Positions 33,349 to 42,109 are shown, counted from the first letter of the stretch. The stretch is 64,000 nt of DNA from Mycobacteriales bacterium (GCA_030447385.1 JAUJOY010000002.1:370224-434223), one strand, 5' to 3'. Made by a program: numbers and translations. Notes: generated from the sequence alone by a model not told the origin.

Positions 33349-34836
33349 GTGAAGCGTCGCGCGAAGATCGTCTGCACGCTCGGCCCGGCGACCCACTCCT
33401 ACCAGGCGGTGCGCAGCCTGGTCGACGCCGGCATGGACGTGGCCCGGCTGAACTTCAGCCACGGCGCGCACGTCGAGCACGCCGAGGCCTACGCCTGGGT
33501 CCGCCGGGCCTCGGACGAATCCGGCCGGGGTGTAGGAGTTCTCGTCGACCTGCAGGGCCCGAAGATCCGGCTCGGCTCCTTCGCCTGCGGCCCCGTGGTG
33601 TGGACCACCGGCGAGCGGGTCACCATCACGACCGCCCCGTGCCCCGGCGACCACGACCGGGTCTCCACGACCTACCGCGGCTTCGCCGCCGACGTCTCCG
33701 CGGGTGACCCGGTGCTGGTCGACGACGGGCGGGTCAGCCTCCAGGTCGTCGCGGTGCAGGGCGAGGACGTCGTCCTCCGCGTGGTCGAGGGCGGCCCGGT
33801 CAGCAACGCCAAGGGGCTGTCGTTGCCCGGCGTCGCGGTCAGCGTGCCCGCCCTGTCGGAGAAGGACGAGGAGGACCTGCGGTTCGCGCTGTCCCTGCGC
33901 GCGGACATGGTCGCGCTGTCGTTCGTGCGCTCGGCAGCCGACATCAAGCGGGTCCACGAGATCATGGACGAGACGGGGCCGCGCCTGCCGGTTCTCGCAA
34001 AGATCGAGAAGCCACAGGCCGTCGAGAACCTCGAGGACATCGTCTCCGCCTTCGACGGCCTCATGGTCGCGCGCGGCGACCTCGGCGTGGAGATGCCGCT
34101 CGAGCGCGTCCCCCTGGTGCAGAAGCAGGCGGTGCAGGCCGCCCGCGAGCAGGCGAAGCCGGTCATCGTCGCCACCCAGATGCTCGACTCGATGATGGGC
34201 GCCTCGCGCCCGACCCGGGCCGAGGCCAGCGACGTCGCCAACGCCGTCCTCGACGGAGCCGACGCGGTGATGCTGTCGGGCGAGACCAGCGTCGGGCGGT
34301 TCCCGATCGAGTCGGTGTCGACGATGTCCCGGATCATCGTGGCGGCGGAGGAGGACCTGAGCCGGCTCCCACTGGTGAGGGCCGAGCCGGCGACGATCAG
34401 CGGCGCCATCGCCCGGGCCGCCGCCGTCGTCGGCCGCACCGTCGGTGCCAGCGCCCTCGTGGCGTTCACCCAGAGCGGCAACACCGCCCGCCTGCTGGCC
34501 GGGCACCGCTCCCCGATCCCGCTGCTGGCCTTCACGCCCACGCCGGAGGTCCGCAGCCAGCTCGCGCTGACCTGGGGGGTGGAGACCTTCCTCGTGCCCT
34601 CGGTCAGCCACACCGACGAGATGGTGCGCCAGGTCGACAGCGCGATGCTCGAGCTGGGCCGGATGTCGCCGGGGGAGTACGTCACCATCGTCGCCGGCAG
34701 CCCGCCCGCGACGAGCGGCTCGACCAACGCGATGCGCGTCCACCGGCTGGGCAGCCCCGTCCCGCCCTGGCCCCTGGCGCGCCGTCACGACGACCCGGTC
34801 GAGCAGCTCTCGGGCGCCGACCCGGGGCTAGGCTGA
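33349..34836 (+). CDS. pyk: Pyruvate kinase
   Basis: 495-aa glycolytic enzyme transferring phosphate from PEP to ADP. The N-terminus KRRAKIVCTLGPATHS and RLNFSHGAH hold the PEP- and nucleotide-binding residues; LAKIEKPQAVENLEDI contains the catalytic lysine and the magnesium-binding glutamate; VARGDLGVEMP and ATQMLDSMMGASRPTRAE are the other signatures. The C-terminal domain (about 350-480) is the usual regulatory fold. Leaderless GTG start at 33349. A tRNA gene follows nine bases after the stop. Confidence 0.97.
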   Translation: MKRRAKIVCTLGPATHSYQAVRSLVDAGMDVARLNFSHGAHVEHAEAYAWVRRASDESGRGVGVLVDLQGPKIRLGSFACGPVVWTTGERVTITTAPCPGDHDRVSTTYRGFAADVSAGDPVLVDDGRVSLQVVAVQGEDVVLRVVEGGPVSNAKGLSLPGVAVSVPALSEKDEEDLRFALSLRADMVALSFVRSAADIKRVHEIMDETGPRLPVLAKIEKPQAVENLEDIVSAFDGLMVARGDLGVEMPLERVPLVQKQAVQAAREQAKPVIVATQMLDSMMGASRPTRAEASDVANAVLDGADAVMLSGETSVGRFPIESVSTMSRIIVAAEEDLSRLPLVRAEPATISGAIARAAAVVGRTVGASALVAFTQSGNTARLLAGHRSPIPLLAFTPTPEVRSQLALTWGVETFLVPSVSHTDEMVRQVDSAMLELGRMSPGEYVTIVAGSPPATSGSTNAMRVHRLGSPVPPWPLARRHDDPVEQLSGADPGLG

Positions 34837-34845
34837 CCCGGCTCC

Positions 34846-34920
34846 GCCCCCGTAGCCCAACTGGCAGCAGGCACGAGACTCAAAACCTCGACAGTGTGGG
34901 TTCGAATCCCACCGGGGGCA
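34846..34920 (+). tRNA. tRNA with anticodon CAA (Leu), short variable loop
   Basis: 75 nt folding as a full cloverleaf: 7-bp acceptor stem (GCCCCCG/CGGGGGC, perfect), 3-bp D stem with G18-G19 in the loop, anticodon stem with a mismatch at the last pair (A31-C39), loop CUCAAAA giving anticodon CAA after U33, a 5-base variable loop (ACAGT), and T arm GTGGG-TTCGAAT-CCCAC. Discriminator base is A; CCA is not encoded. Bacterial tRNA-Leu normally has a long variable arm, so this class I architecture is unusual. It lies between pyk and the PdtaR-type gene. Confidence 0.85.
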
Positions 34921-34968
34921 CCTGGGGGCACCGCGGTGCCTCGGGCGCGGTCGGTCTCGCTCGCTCGG

Positions 34969-34974
34969 TAGCCT
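34969..34974 (+). promoter_or_regulatory. Leaderless -10 element for the response regulator
   Basis: TAGCCT, six bases before the GTG at 34981. Confidence 0.6.
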
Positions 34975-34980
34975 GCCGCC

Positions 34981-35604
34981 GTGACCGCCTCGGTGCCCTC
35001 CGTGCGACAGCCCCTACGGGTGCTCGTCGCCGAGGACGAGGCCCTGATCCGGATGGACCTCGTCGAGATGCTCGAGGAGGAGGGCTACTCCGTCGTGGGG
35101 GAGGCCTCGGACGGGGAGACTGCCGTACGCCTGGCCAGCGAGCTGCGGCCGGACCTGGTGCTTCTCGATGTGCGCATGCCGGTGCTCGACGGGCTGTCGG
35201 CAGCCGAGCAGGTGGTGTCGGCGCGGCTGTCGGCTGTCGTGATCCTCACCGCGTTCAGCCAGCGTGACCTCGTCGAGCGGGCGCGTGAGGCGGGCGTCAT
35301 GGCCTACCTCGTGAAGCCGTTCCAGAAGAAGGACCTGCTGCCGGCCATCGAGATGGCGGTGTCGCGGTTCACCGAGCTGGTGGCGCTGGAGCGGGAGGTC
35401 GGCGACCTGTCCGGTCGGCTCGCCGCCCGCAAGCTCCTCGACCGGGCGAAGGGGCTGCTGCAGACCGACCACGGGATGAGCGAGCCGGAGGCGTTCCGGT
35501 GGATCCAGCGGCGCTCGATGGACCAGCGGCGCTCGATGCGGGCCGTGGCGCAGGACCTGCTCGACGGCGCCGCCGCACCTTCGGCACCGGAGCCACCTGA
35601 CTGA
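34981..35604 (+). CDS. pdtaR: ANTAR-domain response regulator (PdtaR-like)
   Basis: 207 aa. Receiver domain (about 12-130) with acidic pair E18/D19, phosphoacceptor D63 in VLLDVRMP and K in LVKPF. After a helical linker comes an ANTAR RNA-binding domain (LLDRAKGLLQTDHGMSEPEAFRWIQ and SMDQRRSMRAVAQDLL), which binds paired hexaloop hairpins in nascent RNA to prevent termination. In Mycobacterium the PdtaS/PdtaR pair works this way; no cognate kinase is adjacent here. Position between pyk and polA is conserved. Leaderless GTG start. Confidence 0.93.
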   Translation: MTASVPSVRQPLRVLVAEDEALIRMDLVEMLEEEGYSVVGEASDGETAVRLASELRPDLVLLDVRMPVLDGLSAAEQVVSARLSAVVILTAFSQRDLVERAREAGVMAYLVKPFQKKDLLPAIEMAVSRFTELVALEREVGDLSGRLAARKLLDRAKGLLQTDHGMSEPEAFRWIQRRSMDQRRSMRAVAQDLLDGAAAPSAPEPPD

Positions 35605-35651
35605 CGGGCGGCCAGGTCACGACCTGACAACGACCGCGTCCCACTTCGCCA

Positions 35652-35685
35652 GAGCGCCGCCACGGCGCTCACGCTCCGCTACCGT
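35652..35685 (+). promoter_or_regulatory. livK promoter with overlapping 8-bp inverted repeat
   Basis: A perfect inverted repeat GAGCGCCG-CCA-CGGCGCTC (35652-35670) is followed by TACCGT at 35680-35685, which would place the repeat across the -35 region. It may be a repressor operator for livK; a terminator for the preceding regulator is the alternative, though no U-run follows. Confidence 0.5.
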
Positions 35686-35751
35686 CGCAAGCATTCTCCA
35701 TCGCCGCGAGGCTGCGGCGTCCCTTCGTACACACACACAAGGAGACGGTGG

Positions 35752-37068
35752 ATGAATTCCTCCGTACGTACCTGGCGCTTGCTTGCCGCCATCAGCGCAG
35801 GCAGTCTCCTCCTCACCGCCTGCGGTGGTGGGGGCGATGACGACGACACCGCCACCGGAACCAGCACGGCGAGCGCCACACCCAGCAGCTCCGCCACCGC
35901 TAGCGGTTCGGCCGCACCCGCCAACACGGCTGACGGCACCCTCACGATCGGCACGCTGCTGCCGCAGACCGGCTCCCTCGCCTCCCTCGGCCCGCCCGAG
36001 TTCGCGGGGGTCTCGCTGGCGGTCAAGGAGATCAACGACGCTGGCGGCGTGCTCGGAAAGCCCGTCGCGAAGGTCGATTCGGACTCCGGGGACACCTCCA
36101 CCAACATCGCGTCGCAGTCCGTCGACCGCCTGCTGAGCCAGAAGGTCGACGCCATCGTCGGCGCCGCGTCCTCCTCGGTCAGCCTGACCGTGATCGACAA
36201 GATCACGGGAGCGGGTGTCATCCAGATCTCGCCGGCCAACACGGCCATCGCGCTGTCCGACTACCCCGACAAGGGGCTCTACTTCCGGACCGCGCCGCCG
36301 GACCTGCTGCAGGGCCGCATCCTGGGTGACACGGTCATCGCCGACGGCATCGACAGCGTCGGCATCCTCGCCCTGCAGGACGCCTACGGCACCGGCTTGG
36401 CCGACCAGGCCGAGAAGGCGATCAAGGGCGCCAACGGCGAGGTGGTCGAGAAGATCATCTACGACCCCAAGGCGGCGGAGTACTCCGCGGAGGTCTCCAA
36501 GATCAAGGCCAAGGACCCCAAGGGCGTCATCCTGATCGGGTTCGAGGAGTCCGCGAAGGTCATCCAGGAGCTGGTCAAGCAGGGCATCGGCCCGCAGACC
36601 AAGCCGCTCTACCTGGTCGACGGCAACCTCGAGGCCGACCCGGTCAAGGCCCTCGGCGGCCCGGTGCTCAAGGGCGTGAAGGGGACCACTCCTGGTGCGT
36701 CGGCGCCTGGCGACTTCCGCCAGCGCGTGCTCGGTGTCGACCCGTCGCTCAAGGCCTTCCCCTACGCCGGTGAGTCCTACGACGCGGTCATGGTCGTGGC
36801 ACTGGCCGCCGAGGCCGCCAAGAGCGACGCCGGCACCGCCGTCGCCAAGCAGCTGGAGGCCGTGAGCAAGGGCGGCACCAAGTGCAAGGGCTTCAAGCAG
36901 TGCGCCGACCTGGTCAAGGCCGGGACCGACATCGACTACGACGGGATCTCCGGCCCGATCGAGTTCGACAACAAGGGCAACCCGACCGAGGCCACGATCG
37001 GCGTCTACACCTACGGCCCGGACGCCAAGCTGCTCGACGCGGTCGACTACAAGAGCGGCAAGCTGTAA
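35752..37068 (+). CDS. livK: Branched-chain amino acid ABC transporter, substrate-binding lipoprotein
   Basis: 438 aa. Lipoprotein signal with lipobox LLTAC and a Gly/Asp-rich linker, then a type I periplasmic-binding fold (Peripla_BP_6): LTIGTLLPQTGSLASLGPPEFAGVSLAVKEIN at its start is typical when read in short blocks. ATG 35752 has AAGGAGAC at good distance. The gene faces livF across a strong bidirectional terminator, so the binding protein is transcribed separately from the permease and ATPase genes. Substrate class is inferred from family and neighbours; it could also bind other amino acids. Confidence 0.93.
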   Translation: MNSSVRTWRLLAAISAGSLLLTACGGGGDDDDTATGTSTASATPSSSATASGSAAPANTADGTLTIGTLLPQTGSLASLGPPEFAGVSLAVKEINDAGGVLGKPVAKVDSDSGDTSTNIASQSVDRLLSQKVDAIVGAASSSVSLTVIDKITGAGVIQISPANTAIALSDYPDKGLYFRTAPPDLLQGRILGDTVIADGIDSVGILALQDAYGTGLADQAEKAIKGANGEVVEKIIYDPKAAEYSAEVSKIKAKDPKGVILIGFEESAKVIQELVKQGIGPQTKPLYLVDGNLEADPVKALGGPVLKGVKGTTPGASAPGDFRQRVLGVDPSLKAFPYAGESYDAVMVVALAAEAAKSDAGTAVAKQLEAVSKGGTKCKGFKQCADLVKAGTDIDYDGISGPIEFDNKGNPTEATIGVYTYGPDAKLLDAVDYKSGKL

Positions 37069-37081
37069 GCACTCGCATCTG

Positions 37082-37130
37082 CGTACGACGGCGGGGTCCG
37101 GCCACTGCGGCCGGGCCCCGCCGTCGTGCG
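37082..37130. terminator. Bidirectional terminator between livK and livF
   Basis: Long GC-rich hairpin: an 18-bp stem (arms 37086-37103 and 37109-37126, loop ACTGC, one G-T pair) that extends to 22 bp. It lies between convergent genes and can serve both. Confidence 0.85.
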
Positions 37131-37144
37131 CAGGCCGGTGACCG

Positions 37145-37996
37145 CTAGCGGGAGGAGCCGAGCGTGCCGAGGTAGAGCTCGATGACCTTCGGGTCGTGGG
37201 CGAGGTCGGCCCCGCTCGCGGTGTAGGCGTTGCGGCCCTGGTCGAGCACGTAGCCGCGGTCGCAGATCTGCAGGCAGCGGCGGGCGTTCTGCTCGACCAT
37301 CACGACCGAGACCCCGGTCTTGTTGATCTGGCGTACACGCAGGAAGACCTCGTCCTGCAGCGCCGGCGACAGGCCGGCCGACGGCTCGTCCAGGAGGAGG
37401 ACGGACGGCTCCATCATGAGCGCCCGGCCCATGGCGACCATCTGCCGCTCGCCCCCGGACAGGGACCCGGCCCGCTGCTTGCGCCGCTGCGCCAACGCCG
37501 GGAACAGGCCGGCGACGAACTCGAAGCGCTCCGCGAAGCGCTTGGGCGCCTGGAACAGCCCCATCTCGAGGTTCTCCTCGATGGTCAGCCCCGGGAACAC
37601 GTTCTCGGTCTGCGGCACGAATCCCACCCCCTGCCGGACGAGGGTGTGCGCCTTGAGCCCGGTGATCGGGTTGCCCCGCAGGACCACGCTGCCGGACCGG
37701 ATGGTCACCAGGCCGAAGACGGCCTTGAGCAGGGTGGACTTCCCCGCGCCGTTCGGGCCGATGATGCCGACCAGCTCGCCGTCGTTCACGTAGAGGTCGC
37801 AGCCGTTGAGGATGTTCACCCCCGGGACGTAGCCGGCGACGATCTCGTCGGCGCGCAGCAGCGCCCCCTCCGCGGCGCTGAGGTGGGCGTCCCGGTCGGC
37901 GACGTCGCCGCGGACCTGGGCGTCGGCCTCAGCTGCCTTCGAGTCGACGACGAAGCCGGGGTCGTCCAGCCCGCCCTGCAGGCCAGGGGTGGTCAT
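37145..37996 (-). CDS. livF: Branched-chain amino acid ABC transporter, ATP-binding protein
   Basis: 283 aa. Walker A GPNGAGKST, Q loop in FVPQTENVFPGLTIEENLE, signature LSGGERQMVAMGRAL, Walker B VLLLDEPSAGLSP and switch His replaced by Gln context MVEQNARR as is normal for LivF. The N-terminal 45 residues are an extra hydrophilic extension. The ATG overlaps the livG stop (ATGA). It is the last gene of the livHMGF operon. Confidence 0.94.
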   Translation of the reverse strand: MTTPGLQGGLDDPGFVVDSKAAEADAQVRGDVADRDAHLSAAEGALLRADEIVAGYVPGVNILNGCDLYVNDGELVGIIGPNGAGKSTLLKAVFGLVTIRSGSVVLRGNPITGLKAHTLVRQGVGFVPQTENVFPGLTIEENLEMGLFQAPKRFAERFEFVAGLFPALAQRRKQRAGSLSGGERQMVAMGRALMMEPSVLLLDEPSAGLSPALQDEVFLRVRQINKTGVSVVMVEQNARRCLQICDRGYVLDQGRNAYTASGADLAHDPKVIELYLGTLGSSR

Positions 37997-38943
37997 CGCG
38001 TCGCCTCCGGATCCTTGCGCCGGGAGCTGGCTTCGTCGCGCAGGGGCGCGTCCTCCGGCGCGTCCAGCGGCGCGTCGTGGTGCCCGCCCAGGTAGGCGTC
38101 GATCACCGCCTCGTTCGCCATGATCTGCTCGGGCGGGCCTTCGGCGATGATCCTGCCCTGCGCCATGACGAGGACCCAGTCACTGATGTCGCGGACCATG
38201 TCCATGTCGTGCTCGACGAACAGCACGGTCATCCCCTCCTCGCGCAGCGACTTGACGTGGCCGAGCAACGACTGCGTGAGGGCGGGGTTCACCCCCGCCA
38301 TCGGCTCGTCGAGCATGACCATCTCCGGGCCGACCATGAGCGCGCGGGCCATCTCGAGCAGCTTGCGCTGCCCGCCTGACATCGTGCCCGCGAAGTCGTC
38401 CCGCTTGGTGTCGAGCCGGAAGCGGCCGAGCAGCTCCTCCGCACGGGCCGTGTTGGCCCTCTCCTGCGCCCGCCAGATCGGCGGGAAGATGGCCCGCAGG
38501 AAGCTCTCGCCCTTCTGGCCGGTCGCGCCGAGCAGCATGTTCTGCATGACCGTCAGCCGGGACAGGGCCTTGGTCAGCTGGAACGTGCGCACCATGCCGC
38601 GTCGAGCGACCCGGTGCGGCGGGACACCCGAGAGGGACACCCCGTTGAAGGTCCAGGTGCCGTCGTCGGGCTTGTCGAAGCCGGTGAGCAGGTTGAAGAA
38701 CGTGCTCTTGCCTGCCCCGTTGGGTCCGATGAGCGCGGTGATGGAGCCGCGCTGGATCTCCACGTGGTCGACGTCGACGGCGGTCAGCCCGCCGAAGCGC
38801 CGGGTCACCCCGTCGGCCACGAGGATCGGGTCCGGCTTCTTCGCGCCGGGCACGGGGTCGACACCGGCCAGGGCCTGCATCGCCGCGTCCTTGTAGCGGG
38901 TGGGCGAGACCGCCCGCTCGGACTTCGTCAGGTCAGCGGGCAT
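37993..38943 (-). CDS. livG: Branched-chain amino acid ABC transporter, ATP-binding protein
   Basis: 316 aa. Walker A GPNGAGKST, signature MSGGQRKLLEMARAL, Walker B MVMLDEPMAGVNP and switch His in FVEHDMDMVRDISD, the LivG-type FVEHDM motif. About 35 extra residues at the N-terminus and a charged, Ala/Asp-rich C-terminal tail exceed the usual LivG length. Its start overlaps livM by 11 bases. Confidence 0.94.
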   Translation of the reverse strand: MPADLTKSERAVSPTRYKDAAMQALAGVDPVPGAKKPDPILVADGVTRRFGGLTAVDVDHVEIQRGSITALIGPNGAGKSTFFNLLTGFDKPDDGTWTFNGVSLSGVPPHRVARRGMVRTFQLTKALSRLTVMQNMLLGATGQKGESFLRAIFPPIWRAQERANTARAEELLGRFRLDTKRDDFAGTMSGGQRKLLEMARALMVGPEMVMLDEPMAGVNPALTQSLLGHVKSLREEGMTVLFVEHDMDMVRDISDWVLVMAQGRIIAEGPPEQIMANEAVIDAYLGGHHDAPLDAPEDAPLRDEASSRRKDPEATR

Positions 38944-39925
38944 CGAGTGCGAGCTCCCTTCGGTCGCCGAAGAGCCCCTGCGGGCGGAAGATCATCAGGG
39001 CCATGAGGCCGAGCCCGACCAGCATCAGGCGCACCTGGCCGACCTGGACGGTGCTGAGCAGTGCCTCGGGGATGTAGCCGGCCGACTTGGCCTGGTTGAG
39101 GGCGTTGTCGGTGAACGACAGCAGCGCCCAGAAGATCGCCGCCCCGACCACCGGCCCGAACACCCGCGCGGCACCGCCCAGGATCACGATCGTGTAGGCG
39201 TAGAACGTCGTCTCGGTGCTGAAGTTGTCCGGCTGGACCACCGCGTTGCCCCACGCGGTCATGAAGCCGGCGAGGCTGCCCAGCACCCCGCCGAGGACGA
39301 GGCTCTGGAGCTTGTAGCCGTAGACGTTCTTGCCGAGGCTGCGCACGGCGTCCTCGTCCTCCCGGATCGCCTTCAGGACCCGCCCCCACGGGCTGCGCAT
39401 CAGCAGGAAGACCAGCAGGCAGGACAGCCCGACGAGGGTCCAGCCGACGCTGAGCACCCACGTCTGGCGCTCGTTGAAGTCGAGCGGGCCGAGACCGTAG
39501 CTGCCCGGTGAGATGGGGTTGATGGAGTAGAAGCCCTCCGCGAAGCGGCCCAGGCCGTCGCTGCCGCCGGTGTACTCGGACAGCGTCACCGAGCGGAACA
39601 CCAGGCGGACGATCTCCGCGGCCGCGATCGTGACGATGGCGAGGTAGTCCGCGCGCAGCCGCAGCGTCGGGGCGCCGAGCAGCAGGGCCAGCACCACGGC
39701 ACCGAGCAGGCCGACGGCCACGCCCACCAGGGTGGGCAGCTGGAACGTCGCGACGCAGATCGCGAGGCCGTACCCGGCCACCGCGAGGAATCCGGCCTGG
39801 CCGAAGTTCAGCAGACCCGTGTAGCCGAAGTGCACGTTCAACCCGATCGCCGCCAAGGCGAAGATCACCGTCTCCAGCCCCACGGCTGCGGCAAGAGCGT
39901 TCGAGAAGATCAGGAACCAGTCCAT
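38933..39925 (-). CDS. livM: Branched-chain amino acid ABC transporter, permease
   Basis: 330-aa inner-membrane permease with about nine hydrophobic segments. HFGYTGLLNFGQAGFLAVAGYG near the N-terminus and WGRVLKAIREDEDAVRSLGKNV (the coupling-helix EAA-like loop that touches the ATPases) are LivM hallmarks when read in short blocks. ATG 39925 lies 11 bases after livH. Downstream it overlaps livG. Confidence 0.93.
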   Translation of the reverse strand: MDWFLIFSNALAAAVGLETVIFALAAIGLNVHFGYTGLLNFGQAGFLAVAGYGLAICVATFQLPTLVGVAVGLLGAVVLALLLGAPTLRLRADYLAIVTIAAAEIVRLVFRSVTLSEYTGGSDGLGRFAEGFYSINPISPGSYGLGPLDFNERQTWVLSVGWTLVGLSCLLVFLLMRSPWGRVLKAIREDEDAVRSLGKNVYGYKLQSLVLGGVLGSLAGFMTAWGNAVVQPDNFSTETTFYAYTIVILGGAARVFGPVVGAAIFWALLSFTDNALNQAKSAGYIPEALLSTVQVGQVRLMLVGLGLMALMIFRPQGLFGDRRELALDAR

Positions 39926-39936
39926 GAGGCTCCCGG

Positions 39937-41199
39937 TCAGCCGACCCGCTCGGCGCGGCCCAGGATGCCCTGGGGGCGGAAGAGCAGGATGAGGATGAGG
40001 ACGGCCAGGGCGCCGGCGTTCTTGAGCTCGGTCGGGATCACCAGGGTCGACACCTGCGTGAAGACGCCGACCGCGACGCTGCCGACCAGCGCGCCGAAGG
40101 CCGTGCCGAGACCACCGAGGGTCACACCGGCGAAGACCAGCAGCAGGATCTGGAAGCCGAGCTGGAAGCTGGCCTGCTGGCCGAGAGCGAGCAGGATGCC
40201 CGCGAGCCCGGCCAGGGCGGCGCCCGCGATCCAGACCGTGGAGATGACCCGCTCGACGTCGATGCCGGAGGAGGCGGCCAGTGCGGGGTTGTCCGCGACG
40301 GCGCGCGTCGCCTTGCCGAGCCGGGTCCGCAGCAGGGCGAAGGCGACCAGGAGCAGCATGACCAGGCAGATGGCCATGGTGAACGCGTCCTTGGGTGCGA
40401 GCGCGACCGGGCCGATGTCGAGCGCCGCCTGCAGCTGGTAGTCGCGGTAGGGCCGGGGAGCACCGCCGAACAGGTAGAGGAACAGGCCCCGGGCGAACAG
40501 CGCGAGCCCGATCGTGACCACCAGCATGGCGATCAGCCCGGTGCCCCTGCGGCGCAGCGGTCGCCAGAGCGCGAAGTCCTGCGAGCCGCCGAGCACGGCG
40601 CAGACGAGCACCGCGAGGATCGTCGACGGCACCAGGTGCAGCCCGGCGATGGCGTTGAAGTAGTAGGCGACAAGGGCTCCGAGCGTGACCAGCTCGCCGT
40701 GCGCGAAGTTGACCAGCCCGGTGGTCCCGTAGATCAGGGACAGGCCGACCGCCGCCAGCGCGATGATCAGGCCGAAGATCAGCCCTTCGAGGGCGAGCTG
40801 GGGCAGACGGGCGAGGTCGCTCTGCTGCTGCCGGCTGCCCTCGCCGAGCGGGAACAGCACCGACCGCTGCTGACCGGGGGCGATCGGGAGCGTCACGGAG
40901 GCACTGCGCCCCTCGCGGATCTCCACCCCGTCGGGCAGCGAGTCCTCGTCGAGGGTGACGGTGTAGTCCCCGGGCTCGGGGAGCTCGATGAGGAAGGCGC
41001 CCTTCTCGTCGGTCTCGTCCTTCCCGACGTCGCCGCCTCCGGCCTTGGTGACGGTGATGGTGACGCCTTCCAGGGGCTTCCCGGCGTTCTGCAGCGTCCC
41101 CTGCACCGCCTCGCCGGCTGCGAGGGCAGCCGAGGGGAGCAGCAGGACCATCAACGCCGCCAGGAGTGCGCTGAGCGCAGCTCGAGCAGCGACGCGCAC
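39937..41199 (-). CDS. livH: LivH permease with an N-terminal extracytoplasmic Ig-like domain
   Basis: 420 aa, about 130 longer than usual LivH. Residues 1-28 are a signal peptide or signal anchor ending ALAAG; residues about 30-110 form a carboxypeptidase-regulatory-like/Cna-B-type beta sandwich (LQNAGKPLEGVTITVTKAGG, ETDEKGAFLIELPEPGDY); then comes the eight-helix LivH permease (GLSLIYGTTGLVNFAHGELV). The extra domain would sit outside the cell, possibly to dock LivK or the cell wall. GTG 41199 has AGGAG seven bases upstream; a longer frame to 41274 has no signal-peptide logic. Confidence 0.9.
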   Translation of the reverse strand: MRVAARAALSALLAALMVLLLPSAALAAGEAVQGTLQNAGKPLEGVTITVTKAGGGDVGKDETDEKGAFLIELPEPGDYTVTLDEDSLPDGVEIREGRSASVTLPIAPGQQRSVLFPLGEGSRQQQSDLARLPQLALEGLIFGLIIALAAVGLSLIYGTTGLVNFAHGELVTLGALVAYYFNAIAGLHLVPSTILAVLVCAVLGGSQDFALWRPLRRRGTGLIAMLVVTIGLALFARGLFLYLFGGAPRPYRDYQLQAALDIGPVALAPKDAFTMAICLVMLLLVAFALLRTRLGKATRAVADNPALAASSGIDVERVISTVWIAGAALAGLAGILLALGQQASFQLGFQILLLVFAGVTLGGLGTAFGALVGSVAVGVFTQVSTLVIPTELKNAGALAVLILILLFRPQGILGRAERVG

Positions 41200-41291
41200 G
41201 CAGGGCTCCTGGTCTCGACAGCGGGTAAGCCGGACAGCGACGGTCGCGCGTGCGCAGCGGGATGTGTCGCACACCCGATCAGGTTGCGGGG

Positions 41292-41374
41292 AGCATAAAC
41301 CCTGAGCTGGGGCCTCGTGATGTCGACCGCGCCTTCTGCGGCTGCTGCCGCCGGGTGCCCGGGCGCGCTACTGT
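41292..41374. promoter_or_regulatory. Divergent promoter region, livH (-) and GNAT gene (+)
   Basis: Minus-strand TATGCT (complement of 41292-41297) is a -10 candidate for the liv operon with a leader near 86 bases; plus-strand TACTGT (41369-41374) is a -10 candidate for the GNAT gene with a leader near 100 bases. The rest of the 283-bp gap shows nothing else I can name. Confidence 0.4.
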
Positions 41375-41482
41375 CGCCCTCCCCGCCAAGCCAGTCCGGG
41401 GTCGGGACAAGACCACCCCTGCCGCATCCGCGGCACGGGCTTCCTCCGCGCCTCGCGGCGCTCGTACGCGGCAGGAGCAGGT

Positions 41483-42088
41483 GTGGTCCGGACCGCGCTC
41501 GACGTACGCGCTGCCACGATCGAGGACCTGCCGGAGCTGCTGGCCTTCGGCGAGGAGCTGCGCGACCAGCTGCTCGTGCCGGCGGACGGCACCCGCTCCC
41601 GAGGGGTCTCCTCCGCAGCTCGAGCCGGGTTGGAGCAGCGCTACCGCGATGCGCTCGCCGACCCGCTACGCCATCTCGTCGTCGTGACCGGCGAGGACGA
41701 GGCGCTGGGCATGGCGCTGTTCACGGTGGCGCCCGCCAACGCGCTGCTCGACCTGCCGGCCGTCCACGTCAGCCACGCGGTGGTGGCCGACCGGCACAAG
41801 CGCCGGGGCGCCGGCAAGGCACTGGTCGCCGCCGCCGTGGCCTTCGCGGAGGAGCGCCACCTCGAGCAGGTCGTGGTCTCGGTCCATCCCGGCTCACGTG
41901 ACGCCAACCGCTTCTTCGCCCGCCTCGGCTTCGCGCCGCTCGCGGTGCGCCGGGTGGCGCCGGTCTCGCTGGTTCGGTGGCGCCTGGCGCAGCTCGACAC
42001 CCGCCCCCCCGACTCGGTGCCGCGCCGGCCGCGCCGCCGCGTGCGGCTCCCGCACATCGCGCTCGGCGCGGCCGACGGCGAGTCCTGA
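41483..42088 (+). CDS. GNAT-family N-acetyltransferase
   Basis: 201 aa. The acetyl-CoA loop is VVADRHKRRGAGKALVAAA (the RRGAG form of Q/RxxGxG/A), followed by ANRFFARLGF. The C-terminal 40 residues are Arg- and Pro-rich and outside the GNAT fold, possibly a nucleic-acid or ribosome contact. Substrate unknown. GTG 41483 has AGGAG five bases upstream. It is next to polA, a conserved position in many actinobacteria, but polA has its own promoter. Confidence 0.88.
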   Translation: MVRTALDVRAATIEDLPELLAFGEELRDQLLVPADGTRSRGVSSAARAGLEQRYRDALADPLRHLVVVTGEDEALGMALFTVAPANALLDLPAVHVSHAVVADRHKRRGAGKALVAAAVAFAEERHLEQVVVSVHPGSRDANRFFARLGFAPLAVRRVAPVSLVRWRLAQLDTRPPDSVPRRPRRRVRLPHIALGAADGES

Positions 42089-42096
42089 GCCGCTCC

Positions 42097-42102
42097 TACA
42101 CT
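42097..42102 (+). promoter_or_regulatory. Leaderless -10 element for polA
   Basis: TACACT, seven bases before the polA GTG at 42110. Confidence 0.6.
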
Positions 42103-42109
42103 CCCCGGC

